A stretch of DNA of 64,000 bases from an uncultured Bacteroidales bacterium (GCA_900542185.1 UQMZ01000011.1:20654-84653), one strand, 5' to 3'; positions 43,582 to 52,669 are shown, numbered from the stretch's first letter. A program made the numbers and translations. The notes: a model not told the origin generated them from the letters alone.

Positions 43582-43917
43582 TCACAAAGAACTAACTCTT
43601 TCTACAGTCTTTATGACATTGCCCCAAGCCATCCGGAGGTCTGTGTTGTCAAGTTTATTAAGATTCACAACCATTACTGTCCGGTAAAGAAGCGCCATAT
43701 CAGATCTTCCTTAAATTCACTCCAACGGGTTGAAAAATGACTGTAAAATTCCCATATAGGCTCGTCACCTTTCCCAAACATTATTGTCAGGGCATGACTC
43801 ATGACAGAATTGTTGTAAGAGTGCCGCCATATCCGCCGACAAGGAAATCAGCGTCCGGTCAAGGTTATATTCGGACAAAACTCCCCATGACGGCAATGTG
43901 AAGCACACTGCCGTCAT
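43582..43917 (-). pseudogene. Decayed small ORF of unknown family
   Basis: Read on the minus strand from an ATG at 43917, a frame gives TLPSWGVLSEYNLDRTLISL and soon stops. With one frame change the text goes on as SHALTIMFGKGDEPIWEF and WSEFKEDLIWRF, then stops after TGQ. A second change leads to NLNKLDNTDLRMAWGNVIKT and a final stop at 43582. Tryptophan-rich, protein-like text split over frames suggests a gene of about 110 codons broken by two frameshifts or a stop. It may instead be three chance ORFs. I do not recognise the family. The rest of the 43457-44004 gap holds the thi promoter and a short dyad. Confidence 0.35.
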
Positions 43918-43928
43918 AAGAAGAATCA

Positions 43929-43946
43929 TTAGGAATCGTTCCTTAA
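43929..43946. repeat. Degenerate copy of the 19-bp dyad motif
   Basis: ttaggaatcgttccttaa resembles ttaaggcatcgttccttaa at 785-803 and 6697-6715, sharing tcgttccttaa exactly. It lies between the decayed ORF and the AraC-type regulator gene. Confidence 0.4.
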
Positions 43947-44004
43947 ACTGGCGGCTTTCTCAGCGCTTTCTACACAATGATACACCCTTATGACCGGCTG
44001 ATAC

Positions 44005-45846
44005 TTATTCGCTTTGATCTTGTGATGAAATTGAAGCTTCCCCAGTCCTGAAATCGGAAGGACTCATGCCAAACCTGCGTTTGAAATGGCTGTAGAATGC
44101 GCCATTCGACATCTGTGCCTCTTTTGCTATGGCATGAAAATTCCATTGCGGATTCTCTTTCATAAGTTTCACTGCGTAATCGAGACGACAATTCTGAATA
44201 TATTGTGAGAAGGAACATCCGGCAAATTCCTTGAACAATATGGAGAATTTGTTGGCTGAAATTTTGAATTCCGCCATAAGGTCTTTTCGGGAGAAATTCG
44301 GGTTTAGGTATAGCCTTCGTGCCTGAATTTCATGATCCATGCGAATATACACCATCTTATCACCTTCCGTTAATAGGGATTCGCTTTTTTCAGGAATTTC
44401 GATTGATTCGGATTCATTATCATTCTTTTCGACTGTTTCTATTGACGGTGCTTCTATGCCTGTCTTCTTTTTCGCCTCATCAAGCTCTTTCCTTAACTGA
44501 AAGACCTCTTCCTGTCGCACAAACAGTTCATCTTTATAGCCCATCAATTCATCAATGGTCTTCACCATTACCTTGTTTTTGCTACCGATAGTCTTATTGT
44601 AGCGCAAGATTCTTATTATGAATACAACTGCAAGTATTAGGAAAATTAGTGCTGAACCTATTATGATGTTGCGGATTAAAATTGATGCCGATTGCTTTTC
44701 AAGCTTTAGCGCTTGCTCCTGACTCTTATAAATCTCGGCCAGCTCAAGAGCTTTGGCGCTTCGCTCGCGCTCACGAAGAGTGTCGCTCATCTGTTGGATG
44801 GTATTGGCAACACGCAGGGCTTCCGCTGTTTTATTTAAACCGGTGTATGCCTCCTGCTCCCGTTTCAAATGAGTGTCGATATAGTCATAGCTCAATGTGT
44901 CGGCATTTGCCTGCCAGTATTCTTTTTCATTCTTAAGGTAACTCAAGGCCTCGGCATAGCGTTTCCGGGCCAACAGATAAGGCACGAGCAGCTGGCTGCC
45001 GTCAGGCGTTTTCGAATAATCTGTCTCCAGTAGCTTGCGATAAAGTTCATCCGCCTTACGGTTGTCACCTTCAAGAGCCAGCATAGATGCAAATGCAGCA
45101 TACGCGCTCGCACGGCGCATATCCACGAGGCCGTCGGGAATATCATCTTTTGACTCAAGACAATCCATGGCCTGTTCATAACGCGGCAGTAGCGCTATGG
45201 CATCGCGATAACGGCAGTCGCTGTATAGCGACTGTATATATACGCCAAGCGAATAAACATAATCGTCTGCGGTAATATATGAGCAGTCTTTGGCAGCCTC
45301 TTTTTCAAGAATATCCGCAGCCTCGCCGAGTCTGAGGTAGGCTTCGTCCTTTCGGCCAAGCTCCCATAGATTAGTAGCCAGAGAAACATCAAAATTGGCT
45401 ACCTGATCTCTTAAAAGACTGTCGGAAGCCAGCTTCAGACCCTCGGTGCAGAAGCGCACACTCTCTTCATAGTTGCCATTCTGATAGTAGTCATCGGCAA
45501 TTCCTCCGAGTAGGAGAAGGAAAATCTCGGTGTCCTGACGCGCCTCCGGCATATTGTAAGCCTCAAGATCGTATCGCAGTGCGTTTTTATAGTCCGAAAG
45601 GCCGTTATGATAGGCCATACCGCGAAAGCGAGCGATGTCAAACTCACTCATGAGCTTCTTCCGTTCGGCCGTATCAAGTATGGCAAGTGCCCGTTCCGGA
45701 TTGTCTATGGTAATGCTGTTGAGATATTCAGCACTGTATATGCTGTCCGAAACATCAGGACGCGAATCATTGGAATCACATCCCGATGCCATGGTCAAAG
45801 TAAGCAGGATAAATATCCCAATAATATATAAAAGAATGCGCTTCAT
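44005..45846 (-). CDS. Membrane-anchored TPR-AraC transcription regulator
   Basis: A 613-residue one-component regulator common in Bacteroidetes. It starts with a hydrophobic leader and a lipobox-like ASGC (Cys23), followed by TPR-type helical repeats over about residues 40-380 that face the periplasm. One membrane segment (IIIGSALIFLILAVVFIIRI, about 390-412) leads into a cytoplasmic coiled coil (ELFVRQEEVFQLRKELDEAKK) and an AraC-type double helix-turn-helix at the end (FSRKDLMAEFKISANKFSIL, then FHAIAKEAQMSNGAFYSHFK and RRFGMSPSDFR). The ligand and targets are unknown. Its own promoter holds a perfect palindrome, so self-regulation is plausible. Confidence 0.88.
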   Translation of the reverse strand: MKRILLYIIGIFILLTLTMASGCDSNDSRPDVSDSIYSAEYLNSITIDNPERALAILDTAERKKLMSEFDIARFRGMAYHNGLSDYKNALRYDLEAYNMPEARQDTEIFLLLLGGIADDYYQNGNYEESVRFCTEGLKLASDSLLRDQVANFDVSLATNLWELGRKDEAYLRLGEAADILEKEAAKDCSYITADDYVYSLGVYIQSLYSDCRYRDAIALLPRYEQAMDCLESKDDIPDGLVDMRRASAYAAFASMLALEGDNRKADELYRKLLETDYSKTPDGSQLLVPYLLARKRYAEALSYLKNEKEYWQANADTLSYDYIDTHLKREQEAYTGLNKTAEALRVANTIQQMSDTLRERERSAKALELAEIYKSQEQALKLEKQSASILIRNIIIGSALIFLILAVVFIIRILRYNKTIGSKNKVMVKTIDELMGYKDELFVRQEEVFQLRKELDEAKKKTGIEAPSIETVEKNDNESESIEIPEKSESLLTEGDKMVYIRMDHEIQARRLYLNPNFSRKDLMAEFKISANKFSILFKEFAGCSFSQYIQNCRLDYAVKLMKENPQWNFHAIAKEAQMSNGAFYSHFKRRFGMSPSDFRTGEASISSQDQSE

Positions 45847-45880
45847 TAATTGTATTATATTGCCATATTCTGTATAAATA

Positions 45881-45888
45881 CAAAGTTA
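45881..45888 (-). promoter_or_regulatory. -7 box of the TPR-AraC gene
   Basis: Minus-strand TAACTTTG, a perfect TAnnTTTG match, 34 bp before the start codon. The standard -33 box is missing; a palindrome sits in its place. Confidence 0.6.
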
Positions 45889-45903
45889 ATAAAAAATCCT
45901 GAC

Positions 45904-45917
45904 ACATAGGCCTATGT
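45904..45917. promoter_or_regulatory. 14-bp perfect palindrome, candidate operator
   Basis: acataggcctatgt reads the same on both strands and lies 15 bp upstream of the -7 box of the TPR-AraC gene, covering the -23 to -36 zone. A dimeric regulator could bind here and block or aid polymerase. Confidence 0.45.
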
Positions 45918-45970
45918 TGCCAAACAAAATATTCTCTGGAAATGTAGTTTGTCAGAAAACGTAAACAAAA

Positions 45971-45992
45971 GGGCCGCGCAATCACGCGGCCC
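45971..45992 (-). terminator. Terminator of feoAB
   Basis: Stem gggccgcg / cgcggccc with a 6-base loop; on the minus strand ttttgttt follows. It lies 22 bp beyond the feoAB stop. Confidence 0.88.
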
Positions 45993-46014
45993 CGATTCCC
46001 AAATAATGAATATC

Positions 46015-48510
46015 TCAGAATAATAAAGCTATCCGGTATACCACAAATGCCATACACCATGCCAGCACGGTGTTGTAAACCAGCGAGAAGAGGCCGTATT
46101 TCCAGCTTCCAGACTCGCGTATGATCGCGCTCATGGCGGCTATGCACGGGAAATATAGTAGTACGAACACCATGAACGCCAGCGCCGAAGCGGGCGTGAA
46201 TGGCGTCTGACCGGTAATTGGCGATGGGGTACTAAGTCTTTGGCTCAACGCCTCGGCATCATCGTCGCCGACATACAGCACACCTAATGTGGACACAACC
46301 ACCTCCTTGGCTGCGATACCCGCCAACAGCGACACGCACGATTTCCAGCCCTGGTCCAGCGGACGCATCACGGGCTCGATGAACTTGCCTACATGGCCTA
46401 AGATGGAGTGACTTTGCTGATATTCGTTCAGCACGATGCCGTCAATCTGCTGCTGGCTCATTGTCTGCATAGTAGCCGCCGGCATCTCGGATTTTACCTG
46501 AGCCGCGAATTCCGCCGGCACCTGCTCCGCCTTATAACGGGGGAAGTAGGAGAGAGCCCATATTATTATGGACGCCACCAGTATCAGGCCTCCCATCTTC
46601 TTGAGATATTGTTCTGCTTTTGCCCACATGTTACGCATCGTGGCCTTGGCAGTAGGCATACGGTAAGGTGGCAACTCCATCACGAAGGGAGTCTCGTCGG
46701 CCTTGAACCAGAACTTGCGCAACAGCTTAGCCGTGATGACGGCAACCGCAATACCCAACAGATACAGTCCGAAGAACACCCACGCGCCGTGATGCGGGAA
46801 GAATGCCCCGACTAACAGCACGTAAATGGGTATGCGCGCCGAACAGCTCATGAAGGGATTGATAAGTATGGTGATTAAGCGGCTTGACTTGCTTTCGATG
46901 ATTCGGGTTGACATTATGGCCGGCACGTTACATCCGAATCCCATCACCAACGGTATGAACGACTTGCCGTGCAATCCCATGCGGTGCATCAGCTTGTCCA
47001 TAATGAACGCCACTCGCGCCATATATCCCGAATCCTCCATAAACGATATGAAGGCATAGAGTATCAATATGTTGGGGAGGAATACAATCACACCTCCCAC
47101 ACCGCCTATGACACCGTCGAACAGCAGATCCTTGAGCGGGCCTTCCTGCATGTATTTGCCTACGAGCGACGATATCCACGACACCAGACTCTCGATCCAC
47201 TCCATAGGATATGAACCGAGTTCAAACGTACACCAGAACATCAGCCACATTACAAGCAGAAAGATAGGGAATCCGAACAACTTATTGGTAACGAAGGCGT
47301 CGATAATCTTGGTGGCTTTCTCCTCATGCGCCACATTGCCCTCTAATGTTTCCTGTAAGGCTCCCTGTACGAAGCCATATTTCTCTGCTGAAACGGCTTC
47401 GGTTATATCCTCGTTGGCATCTTTGTGGAGCGTGTCGTTAAGCTGTTCGCGCACCTTGACCCACTTGGGATAATCGGGGTTGGATTTCAACGTGGCTTCA
47501 ATTTCGGGATCACCTTCCAGAAACTTGATGGCTATGAAACGGGGTGAAAAATGCTCGGTGACAGTGTGGTCATTCTTGAAATCGTGATTAAGGGTCTTGA
47601 CAGCCGATTCAATGGATGGTCCGAGAGGGACGTGGATGTGACGCACATCGGAATTCTTCATCTCATAGACATCGATGACGGTGTCGAGCAATTTTTCCAC
47701 ACCCCAACCGGTGGATGCGATGGTAGGTACGATAGGCACGCCGAGCATCTTGCCGAGGGCCTCATAGTCCAGCCGGGCGTCAGAACGCTTGAGCTCGTCA
47801 TACATGTTGAGGTCAATCACCATCGAGCGGTTCATGTCTATCAGCTCTGTGGTGAGATACATGTTGCGCTCCAGGTTGGAGGCCACTACTACGTTGACTA
47901 TGACGTCGGGCGTTTCCTCACGCAGATAACGCATTACATATAGTTCCTCGGGAGAATAAGCGGACAGCGAATAGGTTCCGGGCAAGTCAACCACGTTGAA
48001 TACATAGCCTTTGTAACGCATTGTACCCTCTTTGGCTCCTACCGTGACGCCCGCGTAGTTGCCTACATGCTCGTGAGCGCCGCTTACAAGATTGAACAGC
48101 GATGTCTTGCCGCAGTTAGGATTGCCTATCAGGGCGATGTTGATGATTTTGTCCTTGCGGGGAGTGGAGACAGTGTCAGTGCCTTCATGTTCGTGCCTGC
48201 CTTTAGGCTGTTCCGTGTTCTCGTCATTATCCCATTCGTCGACATCGCACACCTCAATCAAGTTTGCCTCGGCCCGACGCAGAGACACTTCATAGTCCAT
48301 CAACGAGAACTTGATGGGATCCTGCAACGGCGCGTTCAACACCATCGTGACCTTGCGGCCCTTGACAAACCCCATTTCCATGACGCGTTTGCGGAAGGCG
48401 CCATGACCCAATATCTTGATTATTATTCCTGACTGGCCCGCGCGAAGATCGGAAAGTTTTATCGCTTTTCTGCACGTCGTAGCCTCCTGTAACCTTGACT
48501 GTGAATCCAT
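46015..48510 (-). CDS. feoB: Fused FeoA-FeoB ferrous iron transporter
   Basis: Ferrous iron uptake protein of 831 residues. Residues about 15-90 are an SH3-like FeoA domain (KLSDLRAGQSGIIIKILG, RVMEMGFVKGRKVTM). A linker follows, then the FeoB G domain with ALIGNPNCGKTSLFN (about 127-140), DLPGTYSL and the switch segment YAGVTVGAKEG. The C-terminal two thirds form the membrane channel with Gate motifs (FLPNILILYAFISFMEDSGYMARVA is the conserved line around 500, and VMGFGCNVPA follows). FeoA-FeoB fusion is normal in Bacteroidales. It is monocistronic, with its own promoter and terminator; no Fur box was identified with certainty. Confidence 0.96.
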   Translation of the reverse strand: MDSQSRLQEATTCRKAIKLSDLRAGQSGIIIKILGHGAFRKRVMEMGFVKGRKVTMVLNAPLQDPIKFSLMDYEVSLRRAEANLIEVCDVDEWDNDENTEQPKGRHEHEGTDTVSTPRKDKIINIALIGNPNCGKTSLFNLVSGAHEHVGNYAGVTVGAKEGTMRYKGYVFNVVDLPGTYSLSAYSPEELYVMRYLREETPDVIVNVVVASNLERNMYLTTELIDMNRSMVIDLNMYDELKRSDARLDYEALGKMLGVPIVPTIASTGWGVEKLLDTVIDVYEMKNSDVRHIHVPLGPSIESAVKTLNHDFKNDHTVTEHFSPRFIAIKFLEGDPEIEATLKSNPDYPKWVKVREQLNDTLHKDANEDITEAVSAEKYGFVQGALQETLEGNVAHEEKATKIIDAFVTNKLFGFPIFLLVMWLMFWCTFELGSYPMEWIESLVSWISSLVGKYMQEGPLKDLLFDGVIGGVGGVIVFLPNILILYAFISFMEDSGYMARVAFIMDKLMHRMGLHGKSFIPLVMGFGCNVPAIMSTRIIESKSSRLITILINPFMSCSARIPIYVLLVGAFFPHHGAWVFFGLYLLGIAVAVITAKLLRKFWFKADETPFVMELPPYRMPTAKATMRNMWAKAEQYLKKMGGLILVASIIIWALSYFPRYKAEQVPAEFAAQVKSEMPAATMQTMSQQQIDGIVLNEYQQSHSILGHVGKFIEPVMRPLDQGWKSCVSLLAGIAAKEVVVSTLGVLYVGDDDAEALSQRLSTPSPITGQTPFTPASALAFMVFVLLYFPCIAAMSAIIRESGSWKYGLFSLVYNTVLAWCMAFVVYRIALLF

Positions 48511-48570
48511 TATAACCGCGTTCTTATGCTACCATAATGCGCATATAGCGCTTCAGGGCATTTTATTATG

Positions 48571-48601
48571 CAAAAATACCCAAAATTTTAACATTTGTCA
48601 A
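48571..48601 (-). promoter_or_regulatory. feoAB promoter
   Basis: Minus-strand TATTTTTG (48571-48578) fits TAnnTTTG, and a TTG at 48599-48601 lies 20 bp upstream, the spacing expected for the -33 element. The leader to the ATG at 48510 would be about 55 bases. Confidence 0.6.
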
Positions 48602-48645
48602 GAGCGGATGGTTTATTTACTCATTTTTGAGTATAGAGACCATAA

Positions 48646-49371
48646 TTAGATTTTTCCAAAAATCGCTTTAAGACGGAGCGTGATGACACCGAATATGGCT
48701 TCGCCGAAGATTGATGAATTCATCTTGCTGGTGCCGAGGCGACGGTTTACAAAGATGATGGGCACCTCTACGATCTTGAATTTGCGGCGGTATGCGCGGA
48801 ATTTCATCTCGATCTGGAAAGCATACCCTTTGAACTGAATTTTATCGAGATCGAGAGCCTCGAGCACGTTGCGGCGATAGCAGACGAATCCGGCGGTAGC
48901 GTCACGCAGCTTCATGCGGGTCACGATACGTACGTACATCGAAGCGAAATACGACATCAGCACGCGGCCCATGGGCCAGTTCACCACATTTACTCCCGAC
49001 ACGTAGCGGGAGCCGATGGACATGTCGGCGCCTCGGTCCTTACATTCGTGATATAGCCGCGGAAGGTCATCGGGATTGTGCGAGAAGTCGGCGTCCATTT
49101 CGATCACGTATTCATAGCCACGCTTCAACGCCCACTTGAATCCATGGATATATGCGGTGCCGAGACCGAGCTTTCCTTCGCGTGTCTCCAGAAATACCCG
49201 GTCAGGATATTGCTGCATCTTGCTGCGAACCGCGTCCTGAGTGCCGTCTGGTGACGCATCGTCTATCACCAACACGTTGTAGCCGTCAGGCTTGTCCATG
49301 ACAGCGTCGATGATGTTCGAAATATTCTCTATTTCGTTATACGTGGGTATGATTACCAGTACGTCACTCAT
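48646..49371 (-). CDS. GT2-family polyprenyl-phosphate mannosyl- or glucosyltransferase
   Basis: A 241-residue glycosyltransferase of the dolichol-phosphate mannose synthase (DPM1) type, moving a sugar from a nucleotide donor to polyprenyl phosphate. Motifs: VIIPTYNEIENI at the start, LVIDDASPDGTQDA, EMDADFSHNPDDLP with the DxD metal site, SIGSRYVSG, and FQIEMKFRAYRRKFKIVEVPIIF near the end. No C-terminal membrane segments, so it is the short form. The role may be in lipid-linked sugar supply for protein or envelope glycosylation. It is transcribed away from the MACPF operon. Confidence 0.92.
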   Translation of the reverse strand: MSDVLVIIPTYNEIENISNIIDAVMDKPDGYNVLVIDDASPDGTQDAVRSKMQQYPDRVFLETREGKLGLGTAYIHGFKWALKRGYEYVIEMDADFSHNPDDLPRLYHECKDRGADMSIGSRYVSGVNVVNWPMGRVLMSYFASMYVRIVTRMKLRDATAGFVCYRRNVLEALDLDKIQFKGYAFQIEMKFRAYRRKFKIVEVPIIFVNRRLGTSKMNSSIFGEAIFGVITLRLKAIFGKI

Positions 49372-49647
49372 TGCGGATTCGATTTGACTGCAAATTTAGA
49401 AAAAAATCTTAGAATCTATGGTTATTTCATGCTAAAAATTTGTTGAAAAAAGAATTATTTCTCCATATTGCAGATGATTTGATGGAATTTGTATTAATTT
49501 ATCAACAATTATTTCGCTATAAAGTGCCTTCCTACATATAATGAAAGGCATAATATTACAAATCTCATCATATAGCATGGGTGCGGCGCTGTATTTTGAC
49601 TCCAATATGTATAGTGATGATATTCAATCCATAACGAATAGAATCGT

Positions 49648-49683
49648 AATTTCGTGGACAATTGATTGCAATTTCGTGGACAA
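49648..49683 (+). promoter_or_regulatory. Two perfect 14-bp direct repeats ahead of the MACPF operon
   Basis: aatttcgtggacaa occurs at 49648-49661 and again at 49670-49683, a 22-bp period that puts both copies on one face of the helix. They lie 41-76 bp upstream of the -7 box, where an activator binds. Side-by-side direct repeats with about 21-22-bp period are typical of LytTR-type response regulators, though other families are possible. The rest of the 49372-49647 gap is AT-rich and shows nothing else I can support. Confidence 0.65.
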
Positions 49684-49723
49684 CAACAGGCAAGGATTGT
49701 TAGGTTGCCGTTGCACTTTGCCT

Positions 49724-49731
49724 TAATTTTG
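49724..49731 (+). promoter_or_regulatory. -7 box of the MACPF-C13 operon
   Basis: TAATTTTG fits TAnnTTTG and lies 59 bp before the first ATG. Transcription should start near 49738. No TTTG sits at -33, in line with activator dependence through the direct repeats upstream. Confidence 0.6.
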
Positions 49732-49738
49732 TCCATGC

Positions 49739-49754
49739 GGGAGTCACCACTCCC
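49739..49754 (+). other. Hairpin at the predicted 5' end of the MACPF operon message
   Basis: gggagt and actccc form a 6-bp GC-rich stem with a 4-base loop exactly where the transcript should start. A 5'-terminal stem of this kind commonly protects messages from decay; here that is an inference. Confidence 0.4.
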
Positions 49755-49790
49755 TAAGGCATTATAACAACAATAACATAAACCATTATC

Positions 49791-51221
49791 ATGAAGAAAG
49801 CATTACTTTTATTAGCAGGACTTTCAATGCTTGCGCTGTCATCGTGTTCGGATTCAGACGACGAAAAGCTGATAGTGAACAATGACGAGAGCGAAATCAC
49901 GGTAAACCGTCTGGGAGGCAGTATAGAGATTCCGGTATCGGCCGATGGCAACTGGACCGTCAGCATGGAAAACAACACGACCGACAACAGCCTGGAATGG
50001 TGTGGGACGGACAACCTCAGTGGCAACGGTTCCGGTAAGATTGTAATGGAAGTGGATTATCTGAGTCCGTTGGCCCAGAAGCACGAACGCACCGCCAACA
50101 TCATCATTCAAAACGGCAGTAAGAAGAAAGTGGTTCGTCTGCGTCAGTATGTCGGCATCAAGGATGGAGAAACCGTAGACAATGCCGCTACCGAACCGTT
50201 CGCCGACCTGTGGAACAGCAAGGGAATCGGATCGGGCTTCGATGTGCTGACCGGAAAGCAGACGGGCAACGTGGTGTTCAATACCAAAGGCCTCATACAG
50301 CTTGCATCGTCAGGCGACTCCGAGTTCGCATCCCTGTTCCGTCAGACCGCCAATCCCGATGCGAAGAACAAAGTACTTTTTACCGACACCCTGGAGCGAA
50401 ACAACTCGCATATTAACGCCGAGTGTAATATCGATGTAAAGTATGCCTCCTTCAAGCTCAACCTGCATGTTGTATATGACAACACCGGCCAGCAGATCAA
50501 CAATAAGAAGACCTATAACGCCAGCCAGAGCGTGGTGTTCCTCAGCTCGTCGACCGATGCATTGAGCATCGCCAGCTTTCTGGAGGATGATCCGGACTTT
50601 GAGGACGCAACTACGCGCCAGCTCGTTTCGCGAGGCTTCCGAAGCCTCTATCGCTCAATCACACAGGCCCACAAAGCAAACGAGACCGAGGACTTCAACG
50701 ACTGCGTGGGACGCCTTCTCGACTCATACGGTCCGGTAGTGGTTACAGGTGCCGATTTGGGCGGAAGCCTCTTTGTGTCGATGAACTGTGACAGCATCAT
50801 GATGGAAAATAACTTCAATGTCACCGGTAAGCTTACTGCAGACGTACTGCTGGCAGGCATTTCCATCTCAGGCAACGTGTCGGTGACCGTGGGACGTAAC
50901 GGCAAGGATATATGGCGTCACGGCGAGCATTATGTATCGGCATCCGGAGGCGACAAGGCCGCGCTCAAGACTCTTGTGGCCGCAATCAGCGTGCCGGAGC
51001 CAGACGATGACCTGCTGAGGGACGCCGCCAGCAAATGGATTGACTCGATCGTGAGCTGCGATAATGAAAACGACAATACCGCGGTTGTATCGATCGCCTA
51101 TACTCCGATATGGACACTGTTCCCGTCATCCATAGCCCGCAAGATCAAGGCGCTGGCCGTGGAGAAGTATAAAGATAAGAATATCTGTACTTTCAAACTC
51201 GAGGATCTCGGGTTGAAGTGA
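49791..51221 (+). CDS. BACON-MACPF lipoprotein A (first gene of the operon)
   Basis: A 476-residue lipoprotein: signal peptide with lipobox LALSSC (Cys19) and an acidic stretch after the cysteine (SDSDDE), as in Bacteroidetes surface-export signals. Residues about 33-120 match a BACON domain (LGGSIEIPVSADGNWTVSM, HERTANIIIQNGSKKKVVRL). From about 145 a MACPF fold follows: GIGSGFDVLTGK, then the membrane-attack-complex signature region DSYGPVVVTGADLGGSL (Tyr313-Gly314, Gly324-Gly325), where the usual histidine two after YG is replaced. About half the residues match the next protein, with blocks such as KTYNASQSVVF and LGGSLFVSMNCDS shared. MACPF proteins form ring pores; Bacteroidales members include toxins against rival strains. 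Whether this one makes pores is unknown. Confidence 0.78.
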   Translation: MKKALLLLAGLSMLALSSCSDSDDEKLIVNNDESEITVNRLGGSIEIPVSADGNWTVSMENNTTDNSLEWCGTDNLSGNGSGKIVMEVDYLSPLAQKHERTANIIIQNGSKKKVVRLRQYVGIKDGETVDNAATEPFADLWNSKGIGSGFDVLTGKQTGNVVFNTKGLIQLASSGDSEFASLFRQTANPDAKNKVLFTDTLERNNSHINAECNIDVKYASFKLNLHVVYDNTGQQINNKKTYNASQSVVFLSSSTDALSIASFLEDDPDFEDATTRQLVSRGFRSLYRSITQAHKANETEDFNDCVGRLLDSYGPVVVTGADLGGSLFVSMNCDSIMMENNFNVTGKLTADVLLAGISISGNVSVTVGRNGKDIWRHGEHYVSASGGDKAALKTLVAAISVPEPDDDLLRDAASKWIDSIVSCDNENDNTAVVSIAYTPIWTLFPSSIARKIKALAVEKYKDKNICTFKLEDLGLK

Positions 51222-52669
51222 TGTTCATAGGTAAGAACAAAATAGCCGCTTCGCTGGCTTGTTGTATGTTACCGGCATTATGCTCATGCTCCGGCGAGCA
51301 TGGCATAGTGCCGGGACCGGACATGCCTGATGAAATCACCTTCAACCGCACAGGCGGCACGCTGGTGATTCCGGTAGATGCGCATGGAAACTGGGATATT
51401 TCAATCGAGGGAGGGACTGGATATAACGGACCTGAATGGCTCGATATAAGCGAAAACTCAGGCCGGGACCAAAGCAATGTCACATTAAGTGCCGATTACT
51501 TCAATCCAATGCAGCAGATTCACGAGCGTAAGGCCAAGATTGTGCTTCGCAACGGGAACAGGACCTGCGAGATACCGGTGCGGCAGCATATAGGCCTGAC
51601 TGACAGCGAGACTGGTTATAATGCAAATTCGGAACCATTCGCCGATCTGTGGTATGGTAAAGGTATAGGAGCGGGATACGACATACTTAAAGGAAGGCAG
51701 TCCAATAACAATGTTCTCAATCCGCGCGGACTTGCAGTTCTTGCAGCCGGCGGAAATCCCGAATACTCCACATTGTTTCGTCAGACAAGAAATCCTGACG
51801 CCAAGAGCAATGTCATATTTACCGATACGCTCGAAAACAATTATTCCGGACTGAGAGCGACATGTGACCTCAGCGTGAAATACGCGATATTCAAACTCAA
51901 TCTGAACGTGCAGTACAGCAACAAAGGTGAGCAGATTCACAACAAGAAGACGTACAACGCCAGCCAGAGCGTGGTGTTCATGAATTCAGCCACGGATTTA
52001 GGAAGCATTCAGACCATGCTTCAGGAGGATCCGGATTTCAGGCAGACTGACACGCGTCAGATAGTATCTGCGGGATTCAGATCTGTGTACCGCAGGGTCA
52101 TAAAGGCATACGATTCAGAAGATGACGAGGAATTCGAAGAAGAAGTGAGAAATATGCTCAATGACTTCGGAGCTGCTGTGGTGGTCGGAGCGGAACTCGG
52201 AGGGAGTCTGTTTGTGTCGATGAACTGTGACAGCGTGCAGATGGAAGACAAATACAGTGTAGGAGGAACGTTGACTGCAGGAGTGCTGTTGGGCGGCATT
52301 TCGATAAAGGCTGATGTCGGAGTCACCACAAGCCGTTTCGGTAAAGAGATATGGAAGAACAGCGAGCATTATGTAGTGGCTTCCGGCGGTGACATCGCTG
52401 CCTCCAACGCACTGTTGACCGCAATCAGCGTCGCCGAACCTGATGAGACCAAGCTTCGCACCGCATCCACACGATGGCTGGATTCAATCGTAAGCAGCGA
52501 TAACGATACCGACAACACTTCGGCCATAAACATCACCTATACGCCCATCTGGAATCTCTTTCCATTTCGAGTGGCACGGGCAATCAAGGAATATGCCATT
52601 GAATACTACAATGGTAAAAGAGTATGTATTTCGGCACTGGATACACTCGGAATCCACTCTAATCCATGA
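51221..52669 (+). CDS. BACON-MACPF lipoprotein B, paralogue of A
   Basis: A 482-residue lipoprotein and close tandem paralogue of protein A. The start ATG shares one base with the stop of the first gene (TGATG), so translation is coupled; an in-frame GTG one codon earlier is less likely. Lipobox LCSC (Cys23). BACON-like residues about 38-122 (TGGTLVIPVDAHGNWDISI, HERKAKIVLRNG). The MACPF part starts GIGAGYDILKG, and its signature reads NDFGAAVVVGAELGGSL (GG at 327-328), again without the YGxH histidine and with Phe in place of Tyr. The two genes look like an old duplication, perhaps forming a mixed ring. Confidence 0.76.
   Translation: MFIGKNKIAASLACCMLPALCSCSGEHGIVPGPDMPDEITFNRTGGTLVIPVDAHGNWDISIEGGTGYNGPEWLDISENSGRDQSNVTLSADYFNPMQQIHERKAKIVLRNGNRTCEIPVRQHIGLTDSETGYNANSEPFADLWYGKGIGAGYDILKGRQSNNNVLNPRGLAVLAAGGNPEYSTLFRQTRNPDAKSNVIFTDTLENNYSGLRATCDLSVKYAIFKLNLNVQYSNKGEQIHNKKTYNASQSVVFMNSATDLGSIQTMLQEDPDFRQTDTRQIVSAGFRSVYRRVIKAYDSEDDEEFEEEVRNMLNDFGAAVVVGAELGGSLFVSMNCDSVQMEDKYSVGGTLTAGVLLGGISIKADVGVTTSRFGKEIWKNSEHYVVASGGDIAASNALLTAISVAEPDETKLRTASTRWLDSIVSSDNDTDNTSAINITYTPIWNLFPFRVARAIKEYAIEYYNGKRVCISALDTLGIHSNP

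Noticed and set aside
49541..49726. 61-codon plus-strand frame before the MACPF operon
   Set aside because: No recognisable domain, start inside AT-rich spacer, and it runs through the direct repeats and the promoter. It reads as chance.
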